Shown here: one piece after another, positions 21,520-30,549 of the stretch
Layout of the letters: every line of letters starts with the position of its first letter
Numbering within the stretch: the stretch's first letter is position 1
Source of the DNA: Sphingomonas yantingensis
GTDB lineage: Bacteria > Pseudomonadota > Alphaproteobacteria > Sphingomonadales > Sphingomonadaceae
DNA: 64,000 bases
Reading direction: 5' to 3'
Assembly: GCF_014199325.1 (NCBI RefSeq)
Contig: NZ_JACIJJ010000004.1
Coordinates: forward strand, 248,001-312,000
The notes under the pieces: model-generated
The model's input: only the letters and a program-made list of their open reading frames with translations
What the model was told of the DNA's origin: nothing
Databases searched by the model: none
Position numbers and translations under genes: made by a program

Positions 21520-23799
21520 ATGAAAAGGACGCAGCTTCTTTGCGCGCTGATCGCGGGCACCATGCTCGGCACCGGCGCGGCGCATGCACAGCAGGCGGCA
21601 CCGGCCGAAACGCGGCCCGCGGAGCAGGACGACGACAGCGGTGCCGCCGACATCATCGTGACCGCTCAGCGCCGTGCCGAAAGCGTGCAGGACGTGCCGA
21701 TCGCGATCGCCGTCGTCAGCGGCGACCAGCTCGTCCGCCAGCAGGTGGTCGAGGTCCGCGATCTTCAGCGCACCACGTCCTCGCTCACCTTCGGCCCTCC
21801 GGGTGGCGGCAGCCCCGGCGGCGGCGGCATCATCCGCGGCATCGGCACCTTTGGCTTTTCCAAGGGCGCGGAGGCGGCAGTCGGCATCGTCGTCGATGGC
21901 GTCGTGCAGGGCAACACCAACATCTCCAACCTGTTCGACATCGCCCGGGTCGAGGTGCTGCGCGGGCCGCAGGGCACACTGTTCGGGCAGAGCGTGTCGG
22001 CCGGCGTCATCAACGTGACGACCGCCGCGCCCGATCCCGATGCGGGGATGTCGGGCAAGTTCAGCCTCGAGATCGCGGGCAAGGACGTGGCCGGTTCAGA
22101 GTTCGGCCGCCAGATCGTCCGCGGCGCGTACAACGTGCCGGTCAGCGCCAATTCGGCCCTGCGCTTCAGCGTGTTCGCCAATCGCACCGACGGCGTCACG
22201 CGCAACACCTATTTCAACCGTGACGACGAGTTGCTCGAATATGGCGGCCGCGCGCGGTTCCTGGCGACGCTGGGCGACAAGGTGACGATAAACCTGGCGG
22301 GCGACTATGCGCGCAACGACCAGCATTACGGCACCTTCTTCCAGTTCCGCTCGGTCCAGCCGGGCACGCAGCTTGCCGGCCTGCTGGCGGCGTGCGGGGT
22401 GACCGCGGGCAAGCGCGGCTTCACCAACTGCGGCAGCAACAAGGACAATGTGACGGACACCGAGACGTTCGGCGGCTCCGGTCAGATCGACGTCGAGCTC
22501 GGCAGCAACACGCTGACCTCGATCACCGCCTATCGCAAGCAGCTCAACTATCTGGCCGTCGACGTCGATCGTCTGCCGGGCACGTCGTCGCTCGACGTCT
22601 ACTCGAACCTCAACACCAACTTCCGGCAGTTCACGCAGGAGCTTCGCTTCGCCTCCGACGCGGACCGGCCGCTGTCCTACACCGTCGGCGGCTTCTATCA
22701 GAAGGCGGACACGAACAACGACCAGTTCTCGTTCGTGACGATCCGGCCCGTGCCCGTCTTCACGATCCGGTCGAACAGCCGTCAGATCCAGGACACGAGC
22801 GTCAAGAACGCGTCGGTGTTTGGCGAGGCGCGGCTGAAGTTCGATCCGTTCACCGTCTTCGGTGGTATCCGCTTCACGCATAGCGAGATGGGCCAATATG
22901 CGGCCGAGCAGAACCTGACGCCGGCGCCGGGTGCCGTGCGCACCAACTATACGCTTTACAAGGACGACGACGTTTCGTGGCGTGCCGGCGCGCAGTTTGC
23001 CGTGTCGCCGGCGGTGATGCTCTATGGCAGCGCCGCGCGCGGCTACAAGAGCGCGCAGATCAACAACCAGGACGTCGACATCCCCTCGACGATCGTGCGG
23101 CCCGAAAAGCCGATGGACTATCAGCTCGGCATCAAGAGCAACTGGCTGCGCGATCGCCTCGCGGTCAACGTCAACCTGTTCCACACGACGGTGAAGGATT
23201 ATCAGACCAACCGCTGCTTTCCGGTGAGCGCCGCCGATCCCGGCACGCTGACCTGTCAGCCGGACAACGTGTCGAAGGTCGTCACCAAGGGCGTCGAGGC
23301 CGATATCTTCGGCCGGCCGACCCGGAACCTGTCGCTCAACGCCAGCGCCATCTACAACGTCGCCGAATATCCCGACGACTTCTTCGCGACGCTGGGCAAT
23401 TCACCGGCCGAGCGCAGCCTGGCGGGCCAGCAGATCGCCTTTGCCCCGCGGTGGAAGGCGACGTTCTCGGGCGAATACAGCGTTCCGATGGGCGGCGATG
23501 TCGACGGCTTCATCGCCGCGGACGTGACGTACAAGGGCAAGACGCGGATGGGCATCGGCCGGGCGAGCGCCGACTTTATCTATCCCGAGACAGTGGTGTT
23601 CGGCGGTCGGATCGGCGCGCGGGTCGACGATGCGTGGAGTCTCGCGCTGTTCGCGCGCAACATCGGCAACCAGCCGATCCCGACGCATTACGACAATCCG
23701 GCGGTGCCATTGGGCGATCCGGCGACCGCGGCGATCTGGCAGTGGCAGACGCAGCAGTCGCGACGGCTGGTCGGCATCCAGGCCGACTTCCAGTTCTGA
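21520..23799 (+). CDS. TonB-dependent receptor of the glycoside island
   Basis: An intact outer-membrane transporter of 759 aa. A signal peptide ends near GAAHAQQ, then come ADIIVTAQRRAESVQDVPIA, the plug motif VEVLRGPQGTLFGQSVSAG and a 22-strand-type barrel ending in Phe (ADFQF). It belongs to the broad CirA/FecA-like group used by sphingomonads for sugars, aromatics and siderophores. It is preceded by operator copy 2 and followed 122 bases later by the TetR gene, so it is probably the substrate receptor for the glycoside degraded by the neighbouring enzymes. The precise ligand cannot be read from sequence. Confidence 0.9.
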   Translation: MKRTQLLCALIAGTMLGTGAAHAQQAAPAETRPAEQDDDSGAADIIVTAQRRAESVQDVPIAIAVVSGDQLVRQQVVEVRDLQRTTSSLTFGPPGGGSPGGGGIIRGIGTFGFSKGAEAAVGIVVDGVVQGNTNISNLFDIARVEVLRGPQGTLFGQSVSAGVINVTTAAPDPDAGMSGKFSLEIAGKDVAGSEFGRQIVRGAYNVPVSANSALRFSVFANRTDGVTRNTYFNRDDELLEYGGRARFLATLGDKVTINLAGDYARNDQHYGTFFQFRSVQPGTQLAGLLAACGVTAGKRGFTNCGSNKDNVTDTETFGGSGQIDVELGSNTLTSITAYRKQLNYLAVDVDRLPGTSSLDVYSNLNTNFRQFTQELRFASDADRPLSYTVGGFYQKADTNNDQFSFVTIRPVPVFTIRSNSRQIQDTSVKNASVFGEARLKFDPFTVFGGIRFTHSEMGQYAAEQNLTPAPGAVRTNYTLYKDDDVSWRAGAQFAVSPAVMLYGSAARGYKSAQINNQDVDIPSTIVRPEKPMDYQLGIKSNWLRDRLAVNVNLFHTTVKDYQTNRCFPVSAADPGTLTCQPDNVSKVVTKGVEADIFGRPTRNLSLNASAIYNVAEYPDDFFATLGNSPAERSLAGQQIAFAPRWKATFSGEYSVPMGGDVDGFIAADVTYKGKTRMGIGRASADFIYPETVVFGGRIGARVDDAWSLALFARNIGNQPIPTHYDNPAVPLGDPATAAIWQWQTQQSRRLVGIQADFQF

Positions 23800-23921
23800 T
23801 AAAGGGGGAGAGGCGACCGGCGGCGGGCGACTGCCGCCGGTCGACCTTTTCGGCGGCGGGTTTTTCGCTATCGATGCAATCGACCCGCCCGCGCTTCTCG
23901 CGGCCGCCGATCGGAACCACG

Positions 23922-24533
23922 ATGCCCAAGGATACGAGCTACCATAAGGAAAACCTGCGCCGCGACCTGATCGCCGCGGGCCTCGCCTTCGTCGAGGAGA
24001 ACGGCCACGTGCCCTTGTCGGTACGGACGCTGGCGCAGAAGGTCGGCGTGTCGCCGGGCGCGCCCTATCACCATTTCGCCGATCGCCGCGCGCTCCTGCT
24101 GGCGATCGCGACCGAGGGGTTCGACGAACTGATCCGCGATGCCGCCGCGATCGTCGCCGCCGACCTGCCCCCGGTCGAGCGGCTGACCGCGCTCGGCCTC
24201 GCCTTCGTCGACTTCGCGTGCAAGCGGCCGCGGCTGATGGAGCTGATGTACGAGAGCGAGCTGACCGGTCCGACCCGCGACCCGGCGCTCGAACCCTATC
24301 AGACGTCGGGGCAGGGACTGATCCGTCAGGCGATCGTCGAGGGCGCGCCGAAGGACATCGACGAGCGATCGCTGGAAATCCGGGCAACCGCATTCTGGTG
24401 TGCGATGTACGGCTTTGCGGCGCTGCGCCGGAAACAGAACATCCAGTCGTTCGACCGTTTCGCGATGAAGGCCGACGACGTCGCGCGCTCGGTCGTGGGA
24501 CAGGCGGCGGCCAACGCGCTCGCGCCGGTCTAA
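23922..24533 (+). CDS. TetR-family transcriptional regulator
   Basis: This 203-aa one-component regulator has an N-terminal three-helix HTH (LSVRTLAQKVGVSPGAPYHHF, about residues 30-50) and a C-terminal all-helical ligand pocket (LMELMYESELTGPT and FWCAMYGFAALRRKQ). It lies in the centre of the glycoside island, 13 bases before the SDR gene and probably in its operon. TetR proteins bind short palindromes. The three TCTAATC-type palindromes of the island are the obvious targets, with a glycoside, aglycone or sugar acid as inducer. No copy of the palindrome precedes this gene itself. Confidence 0.88.
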   Translation: MPKDTSYHKENLRRDLIAAGLAFVEENGHVPLSVRTLAQKVGVSPGAPYHHFADRRALLLAIATEGFDELIRDAAAIVAADLPPVERLTALGLAFVDFACKRPRLMELMYESELTGPTRDPALEPYQTSGQGLIRQAIVEGAPKDIDERSLEIRATAFWCAMYGFAALRRKQNIQSFDRFAMKADDVARSVVGQAAANALAPV

Positions 24534-24546
24534 AAGGGAAAAGGAT

Positions 24547-25269
24547 ATGCGGCTTCGCGGCAAAACGTGCTTCGTGACCGGGGCGGGGCAGGGGATCGGC
24601 CACGCGGTCGCCGCGCGTTTCGTCGCCGAGGGTGGCACGGTGATCGCTGCCGACCGCCGCTTTCCAGCAAGCGCGGCGCCCGGCATCGTGCAGGTCGAAC
24701 TCGACGTGACCGATCCCGCCGCCGTCGCCGCAGCGGCGAGGGCGCATGCCGACGTCGGCGTGCTCGTCAACTGCGTCGGTTATGTCGCGGTCGGCGCGCT
24801 GCTCGATTGCAGCGACGACGATTTCGATCGCAGCATCGACGTCAACGTCCGCTCGATGATGCTGACCTGCCGCGCGTTCCTGCCCGCCATGCTCGACCGG
24901 GGGGAGGGGGCGATCGTCAACATCGCCTCGGTCGTCTCGTCGGTGATGGCCGCGCCCGAGCGGTTCGCCTACGCCACCAGCAAGGCAGCCGTCGTCGGGC
25001 TGACGATGGCGATCGCCCGCGATTATGTCGGCCGCGGCATCCGCTGCAACGCGATCAGCCCCGGCACCGTCGACTCGCCCTCGCTACATGAACGATGGGC
25101 CGCGACCGGCGATGCCGCGGCGGCAAGGGCGGCGTTCACCGCGCGCCAGCCGATGGGGCGACTGGGCCGGGCCGAGGAGATTGCGGCGGCAGCGCTGCTG
25201 CTTGCGTCCGACGACGGCGCATTCATCACCGGCACCAACCTGATCGCCGATGGCGGCATGAGCCTGTGA
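24547..25269 (+). CDS. SDR dehydrogenase, 2-keto-3-deoxy-L-rhamnonate/fuconate 4-dehydrogenase type
   Basis: A 240-aa NAD-dependent short-chain dehydrogenase. TGAGQGIG (Rossmann glycine motif), NCVGYVAVGALL, the Ser of NIASVVSSV and the YATSK catalytic Tyr-Lys are present. The pattern NCxGYVAxGxLL, IRCNAISPGTxxSPSL and FxARQPMGRLG closely resembles 2-keto-3-deoxy-L-fuconate dehydrogenase of Xanthomonas and the equivalent (LRA5) of the Sphingomonas rhamnose pathway. That enzyme makes the 2,4-diketo acid that is hydrolysed to pyruvate and lactate. Its stop overlaps the next start (GTGA). Another sugar dehydrogenase role cannot be excluded. Confidence 0.8.
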   Translation: MRLRGKTCFVTGAGQGIGHAVAARFVAEGGTVIAADRRFPASAAPGIVQVELDVTDPAAVAAAARAHADVGVLVNCVGYVAVGALLDCSDDDFDRSIDVNVRSMMLTCRAFLPAMLDRGEGAIVNIASVVSSVMAAPERFAYATSKAAVVGLTMAIARDYVGRGIRCNAISPGTVDSPSLHERWAATGDAAAARAAFTARQPMGRLGRAEEIAAAALLLASDDGAFITGTNLIADGGMSL

Positions 25270-26948
25270 CCGCGCTCGCCGCCACGATCGCCTCGATCGT
25301 CGGGCGGCGGCACGTCTTGACGGGAGAGGCGGCGACGCGGCCCTATGCCACCGGCTATCGCTTCGGCGGTGGTCCCGTCGCGCTAGTCGCGCGGCCCGGA
25401 TCGCTGGTCGAGATGTGGCGCGTCCTGAAGGCCTGCGTCGCGGCCGATCACATCGTCATCGTCCAGGCGGCCAATACCGGCCTGACCGGCGGTTCGACCC
25501 CCGACGGCGACTACGACCGCCCGGTCGCGATCATCAGCACGATGCGGATCGACGGCATCCACCTGTTGCGCGGCGGACGGCAGAGCGTGTGCCTTGCGGG
25601 CTCGACGCTCTACGCGCTGGAGGCGAAGCTGGCGCCGATGGGGCGCGAGCCGCATTCGGTCATCGGTTCCTCCTGCATCGGCGCGTCGGTGGTGGGCGGC
25701 GTCTGCAACAACAGCGGCGGCGCGCTGGTGCAGCGGGGGCCGGCCTATACCGAGTACGCCCTGTTCGCGCGCATCGGCGAAGACGGCGCGGCGACGCTGC
25801 ACAATCACCTGGGGATCGCGCTCGGCGATACGCCGGAAGCCATACTGGCGGCGCTCGATCATGGGCGGATCGACGACGCCGCGATCACCGACGACGCGCG
25901 CGCGGCGAGTGCGAAGGACTACGCCCAGCGCGTCCGCGACCTGACCGCCGACACGCCGGCGCGCCATAACGCCGATCCGGATCGCCTGTTCGAGGCATCG
26001 GGCAGTGCCGGCCGCATCGTCGTCTTCGCGGTCCGGCTCGATACCTTTCCGACCGAGGCGAACACCGCCACCTTCTATATCGGCACCAACGATCCCGCCG
26101 AGCTGTCGGCGTTGCGCGCCGCGATGCTGGCGGGGAACACGCCGCTGCCGATCCTGGGCGAATATATCCACCGCGATGCGTTCGACCTCGCCGCGACGCA
26201 CGGCAAGGACGTGTATCTCGCGATCCGCCTGCTCGGTACGGCTCGCCTGCCGATGCTTTATGCGGCCCGACGGCGGTTGGACGGGGCGGCCCGGGCGCTC
26301 GGCATCCGTGCGCCGCTGTCGGACCTGCTGCTTCAAGGCGCGGCGCGGCTCTGGCCCAGCCACCTGCCGCGGCGGCTGACCGAGTGGCGGGACGCCTACG
26401 AGCACCACCTCATCGTCAAGGTCGGCGGTGACGCGGTCGAAACGACGCGCGCGCTGCTCGCCGAGCGATTTCCCAGCAACACTGGCGCCGCGTTCGAATG
26501 CGACGCGGAGGAGGCCGAAGCCGCGCTGCTCCACCGCTTCGCCGTCGCCGCCGCGGCGGTGCGATATCGCGCGGTCAACGCCGACACGGTCGAGGACATC
26601 ATCGCGATCGATGTCGCGCTTCGCCGCAACGATGCCGACTGGGTCGAGGCGATCGAGCCCGATCTTCGCGCGTCGCTGCTGCCGCCGCTCTATTACGGCC
26701 ACTTCTTCTGCCACGTCTTTCACCAGGACTATCTGGTGCGGAAGGGCGGCGACCCGGCCGCGATCGAGCATCGCCTGCTCGCCGCTCTGGACCGGCGCGG
26801 GGCGCGCTATCCGGCCGAGCATAATGTCGGGCACCTCTATGCCGCGCCGCCGGCGCTGGCCGCGCATTATCGTGCGCTCGACCCTTGCAACGCGCTCAAT
26901 CCCGGCATCGGCAAGACCGCGAAGCGACGCCACTGGCAGGACGCCTGA
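25266..26948 (+). CDS. dld: Quinone-dependent D-lactate dehydrogenase
   Basis: A 560-aa FAD enzyme of the Escherichia coli Dld type, membrane-associated, passing electrons from D-lactate to quinone. The N-terminal FAD domain has QAANTGLTGGSTP and GREPHSVIGSSCIGASVVGG; the cap and C-terminal part have YGHFFCHVFHQDY and YPAEHNVGHLY, then NPGIGKT. Start is the GTG overlapping the SDR stop, giving tight coupling. It would use lactate released from a deoxy-sugar acid. Rhamnose and fucose should yield L-lactate, so a D-specific enzyme here is unexpected; it may have a shifted substrate. Operator copy 3 follows its stop. Confidence 0.9.
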   Translation: MTALAATIASIVGRRHVLTGEAATRPYATGYRFGGGPVALVARPGSLVEMWRVLKACVAADHIVIVQAANTGLTGGSTPDGDYDRPVAIISTMRIDGIHLLRGGRQSVCLAGSTLYALEAKLAPMGREPHSVIGSSCIGASVVGGVCNNSGGALVQRGPAYTEYALFARIGEDGAATLHNHLGIALGDTPEAILAALDHGRIDDAAITDDARAASAKDYAQRVRDLTADTPARHNADPDRLFEASGSAGRIVVFAVRLDTFPTEANTATFYIGTNDPAELSALRAAMLAGNTPLPILGEYIHRDAFDLAATHGKDVYLAIRLLGTARLPMLYAARRRLDGAARALGIRAPLSDLLLQGAARLWPSHLPRRLTEWRDAYEHHLIVKVGGDAVETTRALLAERFPSNTGAAFECDAEEAEAALLHRFAVAAAAVRYRAVNADTVEDIIAIDVALRRNDADWVEAIEPDLRASLLPPLYYGHFFCHVFHQDYLVRKGGDPAAIEHRLLAALDRRGARYPAEHNVGHLYAAPPALAAHYRALDPCNALNPGIGKTAKRRHWQDA

Positions 26949-26965
26949 CCTTCCGCTTTACAGAC

Positions 26966-26984
26966 ATCTAATCGGCGATTAGAT
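26966..26984. promoter_or_regulatory. Palindromic operator, copy 3 of 3
   Basis: ATCTAATCGGCGATTAGAT is a perfect 19-bp palindrome with one central base. It lies 22 bases before the ATG of the DUF1080 gene, the first gene of a four-gene glycosidase operon. It shares TCTAATC and GATTAGA with copy 1. Confidence 0.87.
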
Positions 26985-27006
26985 AAGGTAGAGAGGGAGA
27001 GGAAGC

Positions 27007-27798
27007 ATGGTCACGCGGCGCGGGACGCTGGGGATTATGGGCGCGGCTGGGATTGCGGCGACGCCGCTGGGCAGGCTGGCAGCGGCACCGGGAGCGTGGC
27101 GCCCCTTGTTCAACGGCCGCAACTTCGATGGCTGGACCTTCTTTCAGGACGGCATCGGCAACACCGATCGCGACAATGTCGCCGCGGTCGAGGGCGGGAT
27201 TCTGCATATCCTCGGCCCGCGTTACCGTGGCCCGGCGGCGGCACCGATGGGCTATCTCGCGACGGCCGAGGCTTACGGCGAATATCACCTGAGCCTGGAG
27301 TATAAATGGGGCGAGCGCCGCTTCGCCCCGCGCGAGCTGTGGAAGCGCGACAGCGGCATCCTCTACCACGTACCCGCCGGGCGCGAGTTCCTGTGGCCCG
27401 ACTGCGTCGAATACCAGATCATGGAGCGCAGCACCGGCGACGCGATCCCGGTCAATCACCGCGCGATCCCCGGCGTCTCGATGGGCGGCCTGCCCGCCTG
27501 GCCGCGCAATTTCCCCGGCCAGCCCTATGCGCCGCAGATCGATGCGGGCGGCAACCTGCGCCAGATGATCCGCGCCGAGGGCTCGTTCGACACCCTCGAC
27601 GGCTGGAACACGGTCGAGCTGATCGCCAGCGGCGACAGCGCCGCGCACATCGTCAACGGCCGCATCGTCAACACGCTCTACGGCCTTCAGGCGCGGGACG
27701 CCGCCGGCGCTTACGCGCCGATCACGCGCGGGCGCATCCTGCTCCAGATCGAGTGCGCCGAAATCCGCTTCCGCAACATCCGCATCCGCTCGCTCTGA
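27007..27798 (+). CDS. DUF1080 (3-keto-disaccharide hydrolase family) protein
   Basis: This 263-aa exported protein has a Tat-like start (TRRGTLGIMGAAGIAA). The concanavalin-like DUF1080 fold follows, with LFNGRNFDGWTFF, GYLATAEAYGEYHLSLEYKWG, SGILYHV and WPDCVEYQIMER. Members of this family hydrolyse 3-keto-glucosides or related 3-oxo sugars. It heads an operon with the two deglycosidase subunits, which also need a 3-oxo sugar, so the whole unit points to 3-keto-glycoside chemistry. Operator copy 3 controls it. The enzymatic role is inferred from the family; binding without catalysis is possible. Confidence 0.82.
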   Translation: MVTRRGTLGIMGAAGIAATPLGRLAAAPGAWRPLFNGRNFDGWTFFQDGIGNTDRDNVAAVEGGILHILGPRYRGPAAAPMGYLATAEAYGEYHLSLEYKWGERRFAPRELWKRDSGILYHVPAGREFLWPDCVEYQIMERSTGDAIPVNHRAIPGVSMGGLPAWPRNFPGQPYAPQIDAGGNLRQMIRAEGSFDTLDGWNTVELIASGDSAAHIVNGRIVNTLYGLQARDAAGAYAPITRGRILLQIECAEIRFRNIRIRSL

Positions 27799-27821
27799 GC
27801 CCGATCGAAAGGCCTTTCCCG

Positions 27822-28730
27822 ATGCCGGGTCAATTCAAGTACGGCGTGTCCGTCTACAGCTACACCGACGATTTCGGTTCGGTAATGACGCTGGAGGACG
27901 CGTTCGATCATATCGCCGACACCGGCGCCACGGGGATCGAGATCCTAGGCGAGGGGCAGATCGAGGGGTTCCCGAACCCGTCCACCGCGTGGCTCGATCG
28001 CTGGTTCGGCCTGCTCGACCGGCACAAGCTGGAGCCCACGAACATGTGCTCCTGGGTCGATATGCGGCTGACGCTGTCGCACTATCTCACCGTCGAGGAG
28101 GGAGCGGCCGAGCTCGAACGCGACCTGCGCCTCGCCCACCGGCTGGGGTTCAAGTTCCTGCGGCCCAAGTTCGGCGTGACCTCGCGCGACCTGATCCCGG
28201 AAACGAACTGGGAGGCCTATGTCGAGCGCAACCTCGACCTCGCCGCCAAGCTCGATATCGTCATCTGTCCCGAAATCCATTCGCCGACGCCGATCAACCA
28301 CCCGGTGACGCAGGGCTATATCGACCTCATCGAGCGGACGGGCAGCGACCATTTCCGGCTAATGATCGACACCGGCATCTTTCAGGACCGCCCGCTCGTC
28401 CACTGGGGATCGCATCAGGTCACCGACGAGATGCGCGAGCACATGGCGTTCCTGAACGGCATCGCCGTCGACCCTGAAGAGTTCATCGGCATCGCCAAAT
28501 ATGTCGGCTTCGTGCAGGCCAAGTTCCACGACATCGACGACGAGCTGGTCGATCAGCAGATTCCGTGGCGGCCCGTCATCTCGGCGATCAAGCGCTCGGG
28601 TTACTCGGGCTATATGTCGAGCGAATATGAGGGGCTGCGCGCCCCCTGGCGGGCGATCGATCAGGTCCGCCGCCAGCAGGTGCTGCTGCGCCAGCTCGAG
28701 CGCGAATATGACGACGGCGGCTTCGCCTGA
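27822..28730 (+). CDS. C-glycoside deglycosidase alpha subunit (TIM-barrel)
   Basis: A 302-aa protein of the xylose isomerase-like/AP endonuclease 2 barrel family. A metal-binding set is visible: Glu151 in CPEIHSP, Asp183 in MIDTG, His236 in KFHDID and Glu268 or Glu270 in SSEYEG. A possible catalytic His153 lies next to Glu151. Plain sugar isomerases share this fold, but the next gene encodes a DUF6379-like beta subunit. That pairing defines CarBC/DgpBC-type enzymes, which cleave the C-C bond of 3-oxo-C-glucosides. It is 23 bases after the DUF1080 gene and 33 before the beta gene. No signal peptide, so it acts in the cytoplasm. Confidence 0.82.
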   Translation: MPGQFKYGVSVYSYTDDFGSVMTLEDAFDHIADTGATGIEILGEGQIEGFPNPSTAWLDRWFGLLDRHKLEPTNMCSWVDMRLTLSHYLTVEEGAAELERDLRLAHRLGFKFLRPKFGVTSRDLIPETNWEAYVERNLDLAAKLDIVICPEIHSPTPINHPVTQGYIDLIERTGSDHFRLMIDTGIFQDRPLVHWGSHQVTDEMREHMAFLNGIAVDPEEFIGIAKYVGFVQAKFHDIDDELVDQQIPWRPVISAIKRSGYSGYMSSEYEGLRAPWRAIDQVRRQQVLLRQLEREYDDGGFA

Positions 28731-28763
28731 CCCCGCGCCCATCCCGTTTTCCGGAGCCATTCC

Positions 28764-29168
28764 ATGCTTGAACATCAGCTCATCCAGAGCACCGGCTTTC
28801 GCAATTTCGGCCCTGTGGGCGCGCGCGAGGGGTTCGCCGTTCGCCTGCGCTTGCCCAATTATCACGGCACCCGGCTATCGATGCTCGACGGGTTCGACGT
28901 GACCGTCGACGGCGAGTTCTTCGGCCACGAACGCAACCGTCTCGCCATCCGCGACGAGGTCTATACGCTCGACGAACTGCGGCAGGAGACGGTGCGCCGC
29001 TGGGACCTCACCGAACATGCCTCGGTGCTGGTAGATAAGGCGGGCGGCCTGACGCCGGGTATCCACCGCATCGCGGTCGCGGCGCGCATCCGCTATTCGT
29101 ATTTTCCGCCCGACGTCCACGTCTTCATGATGCGTGCCGAGCGGCTCGGCACCGTCGTGATGGCCTGA
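28764..29168 (+). CDS. C-glycoside deglycosidase beta subunit (DUF6379-like)
   Basis: A small beta-rich protein of 134 aa. The pattern FAVRLRLPNYHGTRLSML, GFDVTVDGEFF, YTLDELRQETVRRW and AGGLTPGIHRIAV matches my recollection of C-deglycosylation enzyme beta subunits. These form a complex with the TIM-barrel alpha subunit and complete its active site. The immediately upstream gene supplies such an alpha subunit. It has no signal peptide. With the neighbouring rhamnosidase, GH1 and DUF1080 proteins, it suggests breakdown of flavone C-glucosides or similar plant compounds. Confidence 0.82.
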   Translation: MLEHQLIQSTGFRNFGPVGAREGFAVRLRLPNYHGTRLSMLDGFDVTVDGEFFGHERNRLAIRDEVYTLDELRQETVRRWDLTEHASVLVDKAGGLTPGIHRIAVAARIRYSYFPPDVHVFMMRAERLGTVVMA

Positions 29169-29191
29169 GCGACAGGGTAAAGGAGGATCGG

Positions 29192-30514
29192 ATGCCGAAC
29201 ATCGATCGGCGCGGGATGATCGCCGGCGCCGCCGCGGCGGCTGCCATGATCGGCACTCCGCTCGCGGCGCAGGCGCGCCGCCCGGGTGCCGCCTTTCCCA
29301 AGGGCTTCCTGTGGGGTGCCTCGACGGCTGCGCATCAGGTGGAGGGCAACAACCTCAACGCCGATCTCTGGGTCATCGAGAACCTGCCCGGCACGATGTT
29401 CGCCGACCGTTCGGGGGATGCGGCGAACAGCTTCGAGCTGTGGCCGACCGATCTCGATCTCGTAAAGGGGATGGGGCTCAACAGCTATCGCTTCAGCCTC
29501 GAATGGGCGCGGATCGAGCCCGACAAGGGCCATTTCTCGATCGCGATGCTCGATCATTACAAGGCGATGATCGACGGCTGCCGTGCGCGCGGGCTTCGCC
29601 CGATAGTGACGTTCAACCACTTCACGACGCCTCGCTGGTTCGCGGCGCAGGGCGGGTGGCAAAATGCCGAGGCGGCGGACCTGTTCGCGCGTTTCTGCGA
29701 CCGGGCGGCGCGGCATCTGGCCGGCGGGATCAGCCATGTGATGACGCTGAACGAGCCGAACCTCGCGGGCATCATCGGCGAGATCCTGCCCGCGCAGCTC
29801 GTGCAGGGCGACGCCAGGATGCAGGCGATGGCGGCGAAGCAGCTCGGCGTCGCCGCCTATCGCCCCGGCGTCATCCTTCACATCGACGACCCCAGCCTAT
29901 ACCGCGCCAACCAGATGAAGGGCCATGCCGAGGGCGTGGCCGCGATCAAGGCGGTGCGCGGTGACCTGCCCGTCGGGGTCACGCTGGCGATCATCGACGA
30001 TCAGGCGGTCGGGCCGGACAGCATCCGCGACCGCATCCGCGAGCGCTATTACGGCGAATGGCTGCGCGTCGCGGCGCGGACCTGCGACTTTCTCGGCGTC
30101 CAGAATTACGAGCGCAAGCGCTGGGACGCCAAGGGCGCGCTCCCCCCGCCGGAGGGATCGCGGCGCAACGGCGGCGGGGCGGAGGTCTGGGCCGGATCGC
30201 TGGCGGGCGCGGTCCGCTATGGCTGGGAAGCGACCAAGCTGCCGATCATCGTGACCGAACACGGCGTCAACAGCGACGACGATGCGCTTCGTGCCTGGCT
30301 GATCCCCGCGGCGCTGGCCGAACTGAAGCGCGAGATCGACGCCGGCGTGCCGGTGCAGGGCTATCTTCACTGGTCGCTGATCGACAATTTCGAGTGGGGC
30401 TTCGGCTATCACCACCGCTTCGGGCTGCATTCGTTCGACCCGAGGACGTTCGAGCGGACCGCCAAGCCGAGCGCCGCGGTGCTGGCGCGGATCGCATACG
30501 CCAATCGGCTCTGA
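29192..30514 (+). CDS. GH1 family glycosidase, exported
   Basis: A 440-aa beta-glucosidase-like enzyme. A Tat-like signal (DRRGMIAGAAAAAAMIG to AQA) precedes FPKGFLWGASTAAHQVEGNN. The acid/base Glu188 is in TLNEPN and the nucleophile Glu356 in IVTEHGVNSDD, where His replaces the common Asn of TENG. The aglycone-site stretch HWSLIDNFEWGFGY is present. It is last in the operon started at operator copy 3. It likely removes beta-glucose or a related sugar from aryl glycosides in the periplasm. It is convergent with the ABC permease gene. Confidence 0.9.
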   Translation: MPNIDRRGMIAGAAAAAAMIGTPLAAQARRPGAAFPKGFLWGASTAAHQVEGNNLNADLWVIENLPGTMFADRSGDAANSFELWPTDLDLVKGMGLNSYRFSLEWARIEPDKGHFSIAMLDHYKAMIDGCRARGLRPIVTFNHFTTPRWFAAQGGWQNAEAADLFARFCDRAARHLAGGISHVMTLNEPNLAGIIGEILPAQLVQGDARMQAMAAKQLGVAAYRPGVILHIDDPSLYRANQMKGHAEGVAAIKAVRGDLPVGVTLAIIDDQAVGPDSIRDRIRERYYGEWLRVAARTCDFLGVQNYERKRWDAKGALPPPEGSRRNGGGAEVWAGSLAGAVRYGWEATKLPIIVTEHGVNSDDDALRAWLIPAALAELKREIDAGVPVQGYLHWSLIDNFEWGFGYHHRFGLHSFDPRTFERTAKPSAAVLARIAYANRL

Positions 30515-30549
30515 GCGGGGTCCGCTCTCCGCTCCAAACCTGCCGTGAC

